Of a stretch of DNA of 64,000 nucleotides, positions 58,701 through 64,000 are shown piece by piece. Under the pieces are notes generated by a model that was not told the DNA's origin, ran no database searches, and worked only from the letters and a program-made list of their open reading frames with translations. This DNA is from Pseudonocardiaceae bacterium. Lineage in GTDB: Bacteria > Actinomycetota > Actinomycetes > Mycobacteriales > Pseudonocardiaceae. Made by a program: the position numbers and the translations under genes. Position 1 is the stretch's first letter. Every line of letters begins with the position of its first letter. The stretch covers positions 1-64,000 of the forward strand of contig WHSZ01000009.1 of NCBI GenBank assembly GCA_009379845.1, read 5' to 3'.

Positions 58701-61532
58701 TCAGGTGCGCGAGGCGAGCAACTCCGCGAGATGCACTCCGCGACGGTCGATCAGGTCGTCCAGCTGCGTGCGGCAGGAGAAGCCGTCCGCAAGCACCGTC
58801 GCGTCCTCGCTCGCGGCCCGCACCGCCGGCAGCAGTGCGGTTTCGGCCACCGCGGTTGACACCTCGTAGTGGCCCCGCTCGAAGCCGAAGTTGCCAGCCA
58901 GCCCACAGCACCCGCCGACCGCGTTCAGGGTCGCCCCGGCGCCGCGCAGCAGCTCCCTGTCCTTCTGCCAGCCGAGCACCGCGTGATGGTGGCAATGCGG
59001 CTGAGCCACGATCTCCAGCCCGGTCAGGTCCGGCGGGCTCCAGCCGTCCCGCCGGGAAAGCAGTTCGGCCAGCGTGTGGGTACCGTCCGCAACGGCGGCC
59101 GCGGCGGCGTCCCTCGGGCCGAGCAGCTCTTGCGCGTCGCTGCGCAGCGCCGCGGTGCAGGACGGTTCGAGCCCCACGATCGGAACATCGGTACCGCCTT
59201 CGGCGGCAAGGGAATCCACCGAGCGGCGCAGGATCCGCCTGGCCGCGTCCAGCTGCCCGGTGGAGATCCAGGTCAGCCCGCAGCACAGCCGGCGCCGCGG
59301 AATCCGGACCCGGTACCCGGCGCCCTCGAGTACCCGCACCGCCGCGATGCCCACCTCAGGGGAGAAGTGGTTGGTGAACGTGTCCACCCATAGCAGCACC
59401 GGATCGCCGTCCGGTGCGGTCGGCCGATGGTCGGCGAACCACTGCCGGAACGTCCTCGTCGCGAACGCGGGAAGCGAGCGGCGCGTGTCGACCCCGCCCA
59501 GCCGCATCGCCAGCTTGGACAGCGAGGTACTGGCCAGCACCCGGTTGGTCAGCTTCGGGGCCACCGAGGCCGCGCGAGCCAGCCGGGGCAGCCACCCGAG
59601 GCTGTAATGCGTCGCGGGGCGCAGCCGGCGGCGGTAGGTCTGGTGCAATGCCTCGGCCTTGTACGTGGCCATGTCGATCCCAGTTGGACAGTCGGACGCG
59701 CATCCCTTGCAGGACAAGCACAAGTCCAGCACTTCGTGAACCTCCGGTGAGCGCCACCCGCCCCGCACAAGCGAGCCGTTCACCATCTCCTGCAACACCC
59801 TGGCACGGCCGCGGGTGGAGTCCTTCTCGTCCCTTGTCGCCAGATACGAAGGGCACATCACGCCGCCGGACGCGGTGGTGTCCGCCCGGCACTTGCCGAC
59901 ACCGGTACAGCGATGCACCGCCATGGACAGGTCGCCACGATCGTCCGCATAGTGGAAGCCGAGCCCGCGCGTCACGCTCGGTGCCTCCGCGACCCGGACA
60001 TCCGCGTCCACCGGGCGCGGGCGCACGATGATCCCCGGGTTGAGCAGATCGTCCGGGTCGAAGATCGCCTTGAACGCCGCGAACGTGCTCATCGCGTCGG
60101 ACGAGTACATCAGCGGCAGCAGCTCACCCCGCGCCCTGCCGTCGCCGTGCTCGCCGGACATCGACCCGCCGTACGAGGCGACCAGCTTCGCCGCCTCGGT
60201 GAGGAACTCCCGGAACCGCCTGCGACCGTCCGAGACCTCCAGCGGGAAATCGATCCTGATGTGCACGCAGCCGTCCCCGAAATGGCCGTACGGCACACCC
60301 GTGAACCCGTAGGAATCCAGCAGTGCCTCGAACTCGCGCAGGTAGCCGCCCAGCTTGTCGGGCGGCACGGCGGCGTCCTCCCAGCCGGCGTGCGCGGGCG
60401 CGCCGGCGACCGAACGGGCGGACAGCCCGGCGCCGTCCTCGCGGATCCGCCACAGCACGGCGGCCTGCGCCGGATCGGTGACGACGCGGCTGTCCAGCGC
60501 CGAGGAATCGCGCACCACGGCCGCCGCGGCTGCCTCCAGCCCGGCGGCGTCCGCTCCGCCGAGCTCGACGAACAGCCACCCCGACCCGTCCGGCAAGTCG
60601 GGCACCGCGGAAGGGCCACGCCGGCGCCGCACCACGTCGGTGATCCGCGCGTCCAGTCCCTCAACGGCGACCGGTCCGTGCTCGAGCATCGCCGGCACAT
60701 GGTCCGCCGCCGCGGCCATATCGGGATAGCCGAGCACCACAAGCGCCGACGCGGCTGGCGCCCGCACCAGGCGCACGGTCGCGCTGAGCAATACCGCGCA
60801 GCTGCCCTCGGTGCCGACCAATGCCTTGGCCAGATCGGATCCGCGCTCCGGCAACAGGTGCTCGAGTGAGTAGCCGGAAACCTGGCGGCCGAACCGCCCC
60901 AACTCGGTGCGCACGACGGACAGCGAGGAGCCGATCAGATCGTGCACGGCCGCGGCGGTCGCCGAGGAATCGCGATCAAGGCCGGCGCCGGCCCGCAGTC
61001 GCTCGCCGGTTCCGGTCAGCACGTCCAGCTCCACCACGTTGTCGGCGGTGCGGCCGTAACCGAGCGCGCGCGACCCGCACGCGTTGTTTCCGATCATGCC
61101 GCCGACCGTGCAACGGTTGTGCGTCGAAGGGTCGGGACCGAACCGCAACCCGTGCGGCGCCGCGGCGCGTTGCAGGTCGGCCAGCACCACGCCCGGGTCC
61201 ACCACCGCGGTGCGGTTCTCCGGGTCGACGGAGTGCACCCGGTTCAGGTGTTGCGCGAAGTCCAGCACCACGCCCGGCCCCACCGCGTTGCCCGCGATGG
61301 AGGTTCCGGCTCCGCGCGAAGTGAGCGGCACGCCGAGCTCGCGGCACACCCGCAACGCCGCCCGCACCTCGTCGGTCGATCGCGGGAAGACCACCGCGAG
61401 CGGTGGAACGCGGTACAGCGATGCGTCCGCGGAATACTCGCCGCGCCGGCGGGTGGAGACGTCCACTTCGGCGATTCCCGCCTCGCTCAACGCCACGCGC
61501 AGCTGTTCGGGAGAGGCCTGGCTTACGTTCAT
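58701..61532 (-). CDS. FAD-linked oxidoreductase fused to Fe-S subunit (GlcD-GlcF/D-lactate dehydrogenase type)
   Basis: A 943-residue fusion. N-terminal FAD_binding_4 domain: PLTSRGAGTSIAGNAVGPGVV and GNNACGSRALGYGRTADN; FAD-oxidase C domain with YGHFGDGCVHIRIDFPL and SGEHGDGRARGELL. C-terminal part: HRCTGVGKCRAD, CLSCKGCASDCPTG (two 4Fe-4S sites) and two CCG domains (RLCCGLTWISTG; GGCCGLAGNFG). It oxidises a 2-hydroxy acid such as D-lactate or 2-hydroxyglutarate at the membrane. It is divergent from a GntR gene and tripartite transporter, which probably supply and regulate its substrate. Confidence 0.9.
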   Translation of the reverse strand: MNVSQASPEQLRVALSEAGIAEVDVSTRRRGEYSADASLYRVPPLAVVFPRSTDEVRAALRVCRELGVPLTSRGAGTSIAGNAVGPGVVLDFAQHLNRVHSVDPENRTAVVDPGVVLADLQRAAAPHGLRFGPDPSTHNRCTVGGMIGNNACGSRALGYGRTADNVVELDVLTGTGERLRAGAGLDRDSSATAAAVHDLIGSSLSVVRTELGRFGRQVSGYSLEHLLPERGSDLAKALVGTEGSCAVLLSATVRLVRAPAASALVVLGYPDMAAAADHVPAMLEHGPVAVEGLDARITDVVRRRRGPSAVPDLPDGSGWLFVELGGADAAGLEAAAAAVVRDSSALDSRVVTDPAQAAVLWRIREDGAGLSARSVAGAPAHAGWEDAAVPPDKLGGYLREFEALLDSYGFTGVPYGHFGDGCVHIRIDFPLEVSDGRRRFREFLTEAAKLVASYGGSMSGEHGDGRARGELLPLMYSSDAMSTFAAFKAIFDPDDLLNPGIIVRPRPVDADVRVAEAPSVTRGLGFHYADDRGDLSMAVHRCTGVGKCRADTTASGGVMCPSYLATRDEKDSTRGRARVLQEMVNGSLVRGGWRSPEVHEVLDLCLSCKGCASDCPTGIDMATYKAEALHQTYRRRLRPATHYSLGWLPRLARAASVAPKLTNRVLASTSLSKLAMRLGGVDTRRSLPAFATRTFRQWFADHRPTAPDGDPVLLWVDTFTNHFSPEVGIAAVRVLEGAGYRVRIPRRRLCCGLTWISTGQLDAARRILRRSVDSLAAEGGTDVPIVGLEPSCTAALRSDAQELLGPRDAAAAAVADGTHTLAELLSRRDGWSPPDLTGLEIVAQPHCHHHAVLGWQKDRELLRGAGATLNAVGGCCGLAGNFGFERGHYEVSTAVAETALLPAVRAASEDATVLADGFSCRTQLDDLIDRRGVHLAELLASRT

Positions 61533-61703
61533 GACCAACTTTCTTCGGTAGTAGCTCGGGTTTTCCGACCTTACCTGGCGGGTGTACGCACCAGCTTCGC
61601 CGCGCGACGCCCGACCGGCGGCCGTCCGGTCGAACGTGCTCCGGTCCGGGCGCCCGGACACCTGTGACGTGTCGCACAACGTCCTGTCGGCGGCATGTGG
61701 CAT

Positions 61704-61715
61704 GCGGTATACCAC
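61704..61715. promoter_or_regulatory. FCD-type GntR operator candidate
   Basis: GCGGTATACCAC, centred on the palindrome GGTATACC, fits the TGGT-N-ACCA pattern of FadR/FCD regulators. It lies in the divergent promoter five bases before the chosen gntR start, so it would allow autorepression. Confidence 0.55.
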
Positions 61716-61719
61716 CCGC

Positions 61720-62421
61720 ATGGCCACACCGGACCCGCTGGCAGCGCTGCCTCAGATCGAGGCGTTGACCAGGTCCGAGCGGGCCTACGACGCGCTGGAG
61801 AGCGCGATCGTGCACTGCCAGCTACCGCCCGGAACGGCACTGAGTGATCGGCAGCTGTCCGAGGCGCTCGGGGTGAGCCGAACCCCGATCCGGGAAGCCA
61901 TGCACAGCCTCGAGGCGGCCGGGCTCGTGGTGCGCCGCGGCGGACGTTTCGTCGTCGCCGGGTTCACCACGCGCGACGCACGCGAACTGTTCGAGTTGCG
62001 CAGGCGCCTCGAACCGGCCGGGCTCGAGCATCTCGCGGAGAGCTGGGATCCGGCCGGCGTGCACGAGCTGTCCACGTTTTTCGACGAGTTCCCGAAACAC
62101 CTACCCGACGGTCCCTACGACGAATACCTGAAACGCGATCACCAGTTCCACAAGCTCATCGTGGAATGGAGCGACAACTCTCGGCTCGTACAGTTCTACG
62201 AAATCGTAGAAAAGCAGATAAACCGAATTCGCCACTATCTCGCTCCCGGCTATCGCGGCCGGATGGAACAGGTCGTTCACGAACACCAAGAGATTTGTGA
62301 CGCGATAGCCAGAAAGGATGTCGAATCCGCCCGTGCGGCACTGCTCAGCCATCTACGGAAAGGCGAGCAGGCGATGATCGAGTATCTGGCGTCCCAACGG
62401 AACACCGAGCAGAGCAGCTAA
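61720..62421 (+). CDS. GntR family regulator with FCD domain
   Basis: A 233-residue regulator: winged helix at residues 12-80 (SERAYDALESAIVHCQLPPG; LSDRQLSEALGVSRTPIREAM; GLVVRRGGRFVV) and FCD domain with RRRLEPAGLEHL, DHQFHKLIVEW and EHQEICDAIARKD, whose His and Asp positions bind metal and carboxylate ligands. ATG 61720 is preferred to 61702 because the operator lies between them. It likely controls the divergent hydroxy-acid dehydrogenase and the downstream TTT transporter. Confidence 0.9.
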   Translation: MATPDPLAALPQIEALTRSERAYDALESAIVHCQLPPGTALSDRQLSEALGVSRTPIREAMHSLEAAGLVVRRGGRFVVAGFTTRDARELFELRRRLEPAGLEHLAESWDPAGVHELSTFFDEFPKHLPDGPYDEYLKRDHQFHKLIVEWSDNSRLVQFYEIVEKQINRIRHYLAPGYRGRMEQVVHEHQEICDAIARKDVESARAALLSHLRKGEQAMIEYLASQRNTEQSS

Positions 62422-62508
62422 CAACCGCCAACAGCGCACTCGTGGACGGGTGTATTCCGCCTGCCCGCGGGACGGTCGTCTTTAACTCGACGGGGAGTTG
62501 AGGCACAT

Positions 62509-63522
62509 ATGCACAGCACACGGCTCACCCGGCGCAGCGCGCTTCGGTACGGCGCCGGGCTCGCCTCCGGCGTTCTCGGGCCTACCCTTCTCACCGGGTG
62601 CGGCAGCTCCGCGAGCGCCGACGCGTTCCCGGACCGCCCCATCCAGGTCATCATCGCCTACGCGGCCGGTGGCGGCACCGACGTGGGCGCCCGAATCCTT
62701 CAGCCCTACGTCGAAGCCGAACTCGGCGTGCCGATCGAGGTGGTGAACAGGCCGGGCGGCGGCGGCTGGTCCGGCTGGAACGAGATCGTCACCGCCGAAC
62801 CGACCGGATATGTCATCGGATTCATCAATACCCCGAATTTCATGACCGGGTATCTCGATCCGCGTCTCGGCAGAACCGAGATCAGCTACGAGAACTTCAC
62901 CCCGCTCGGCAATCAGGTCACCGACTTCAGCGCCGTCGCGATACATCCGGACGACGACCGGTTCGACGACCTGCCAGGGGTGATCAACCACGCCCGCGGG
63001 CAGGCACTGACCGTGACCTCAACCGGGGTCGGCAGCGATGACCACTACGCCTCCCTCGGCCTTTCCGACCGGTACGGAACCCAATTCGACGTGCTGCACG
63101 GCGAGGGCGCCTCGGACGGCATCACGGCGCTGCTGGGACGTCACGTGGATCTCGCCTTCGCGAACGTCGGCGAGCTCAAGTCGCTGCACGACGACGGCGA
63201 GCTGAAGGTCGTCGGCGTCATGGCGGACGGGCGCCAGCGCTCACCGCACCTGCCCGACGTACCCACCTTCGAAGAGGAAGGGTTCGGCGGCTTCTCCTCG
63301 TGGTCCTCGCGTGGTCTCGCCGGCCCGGCGAACATCGACCCGCGAGTCGTGGACAAGCTCGCCGGGGCGATCAAACGTGGCATCCAGAATCGTGAACACA
63401 TCGGGCAGCTCGCCGAGCAGGGACTCGCGGTCGACTACCGCAGCCCCTCGGAACACAAGAAAATGCTCATCCGGGACGAGCGGACCACCCGCCAGCTCGG
63501 CACGAAATACATCTGGGGCTGA
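62509..63522 (+). CDS. Tripartite tricarboxylate transporter substrate-binding lipoprotein (TctC/Bug)
   Basis: A 337-residue extracytoplasmic receptor. A twin-arginine-like signal TRRSALRYGAGLASG ends in the lipobox LLTGC with Cys31 as lipidated residue. The mature part shows the Bug fold: FPDRPIQVIIAYAAGGGTDV, VVNRPGGGGWSGWNE, SRGLAGPANIDPRVVDKL. It binds a carboxylate and delivers it to the TctAB membrane subunits. ATG 62509 follows GAGG. It is 87 bp after gntR and precedes the small membrane subunit. Confidence 0.92.
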   Translation: MHSTRLTRRSALRYGAGLASGVLGPTLLTGCGSSASADAFPDRPIQVIIAYAAGGGTDVGARILQPYVEAELGVPIEVVNRPGGGGWSGWNEIVTAEPTGYVIGFINTPNFMTGYLDPRLGRTEISYENFTPLGNQVTDFSAVAIHPDDDRFDDLPGVINHARGQALTVTSTGVGSDDHYASLGLSDRYGTQFDVLHGEGASDGITALLGRHVDLAFANVGELKSLHDDGELKVVGVMADGRQRSPHLPDVPTFEEEGFGGFSSWSSRGLAGPANIDPRVVDKLAGAIKRGIQNREHIGQLAEQGLAVDYRSPSEHKKMLIRDERTTRQLGTKYIWG

Positions 63523-63570
63523 GCACACCCTGGCCCGAAGCTCCGCCGTCACCAGTGAGGATGGTAGTTC

Positions 63571-64000
63571 GTGATATCCACAAAGTCGTCGATATCCAAG
63601 CAATCCCGGTACCGGAACGCGGATGGTATCGCCGGTTCGGCGATCGTCGCGTTCGCCATCATCATGTTCGCCTTCAGCTTCGAATTCACCGGCGAAGCCG
63701 CGATATGGCCCCGCGCCGTACTGGTGTTATTGCTCGTGCTCGGCATCGTGCTCGTCGTCCGTGCCGGCCGGGATCCGAAACCGTCCCAGCGAACCGACGG
63801 CACCCCGCAACACGACGACCAGCACAACATCGATGGTGAGTCGCTCAGCCGCACGGTCGTGGCCGCGCCGATGGCCGTGCTTCTCATGGTCATCGGTTAC
63901 GCCGCGCTGCTGGAGATCATCGGTTTCTTCCCGTCCACTGTGGCATTCCTCGCCGGAATCCTCTGGTACCAGCGGGTAAGGAACATCGTGGCGGCGCTCG
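63571..64000 (+). CDS. TctB-like small membrane subunit, truncated by the window end
   Basis: At least 143 residues from GTG 63571, with helices IAGSAIVAFAIIMFAFSF, AIWPRAVLVLLLVLGIVLVV, VVAAPMAVLLMVIGYAALL and IGFFPSTVAFLAGILWY: the four-helix topology of TctB (DUF1468). The hydrophilic linker between helices 2 and 3 is rich in Asp, Gln and Thr. The reading frame continues past the window edge. A tctA gene is expected downstream. Confidence 0.85.
   Translation, partial: MISTKSSISKQSRYRNADGIAGSAIVAFAIIMFAFSFEFTGEAAIWPRAVLVLLLVLGIVLVVRAGRDPKPSQRTDGTPQHDDQHNIDGESLSRTVVAAPMAVLLMVIGYAALLEIIGFFPSTVAFLAGILWYQRVRNIVAAL

Noticed and set aside
1-64000. tRNA, rRNA, CRISPR or IS elements
   Set aside because: No tRNA T-loop pattern with matching acceptor stem, no regularly spaced repeats and no transposase motifs were seen by eye. 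A covariance-model scan would be the decisive test.

Overview
The window is GC-rich throughout, has high third-position GC, uses many GTG and some TTG starts, and carries gene families typical of filamentous actinomycetes: an AfsR/SARP-type regulator, an ECF42-type sigma factor with its DGPF partner, a 13E12-type DUF222/HNH gene, a PaaX regulator and a Pls/PosA-type synthetase. It most resembles a chromosomal accessory region of an actinomycete, probably of the Pseudonocardiales. That placement is inference from gene content, not a database match. I saw no tRNA, rRNA, CRISPR array, transposase, phage module or replication origin.

Layout. 0-5.6 kb: a clan GH-A-like hydrolase divergent from a TetR regulator, an NmrA-type oxidoreductase, a sodium/solute symporter with a 43-residue companion, and a GNAT enzyme. 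5.7-7.3 kb: a DGPF/YCII protein and an ECF42-like sigma factor. 7.4-12.3 kb: a PaaX regulator converging on an operon for SDR, amidohydrolase, acyl-CoA ligase and MaoC hydratase; the paaX leader and the operon promoter share a 12-bp palindrome. 12.3-14.4 kb: purine permease and 2H phosphoesterase. 14.5-18.9 kb: M20 peptidase, DoeA-like M24 hydrolase, frameshifted EutB-like dehydratase and GntR/FCD regulator behind an AT-rich 14-bp inverted repeat. 19-25.6 kb: stand-alone DNA ligase, histidine-kinase-like ATPase, a DUF998/DMT/GT4 cluster and an amidase.

25.6-30.6 kb: a frameshifted secreted neutral ceramidase, a secreted beta-propeller, a decayed tetR with an intact-looking operator, and an MFS permease. 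30.7-36.3 kb: a fatty or short-chain acyl-CoA module (carboxyltransferase, acyl-CoA synthetase, scar of a phosphotriesterase-like gene, TetR, acyl-CoA dehydrogenase) with three related palindromes. 36.3-40.7 kb: two amine oxidases, a symporter and a HutC-type regulator. 40.8-46.1 kb: an M1 aminopeptidase overlapping a 1303-residue Pls/PosA-type synthetase, the most distinctive system here. 46.2-47.9 kb: a highly palindromic segment and a frameshifted 13E12-type HNH gene. 47.9-51 kb: small housekeeping-like genes and an LRR protein. 51-55.1 kb: otnK-pdxA2-deoR-cyclase operon for four-carbon acid sugars. 55.2-58.6 kb: a secreted CHAP-like protein and a large SARP regulator. 58.7-64 kb: a GlcD-GlcF-like fusion dehydrogenase divergent from a GntR regulator and a tripartite tricarboxylate transporter cut by the window end.

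The region is mainly catabolic: many small operons, each with its own regulator (TetR, PaaX, GntR, DeoR), feed acyl-CoA, amine, sugar-acid and hydroxy-acid metabolism. Three genes (17.8, 26.7 and 47.3 kb) are each broken by what looks like loss of one G or C from a short run, so either sequencing undercalls or real decay must be considered. Two other genes (tetR at 28.9 kb and a phosphotriesterase-like gene at 34.1 kb) are genuine-looking deletion remnants.
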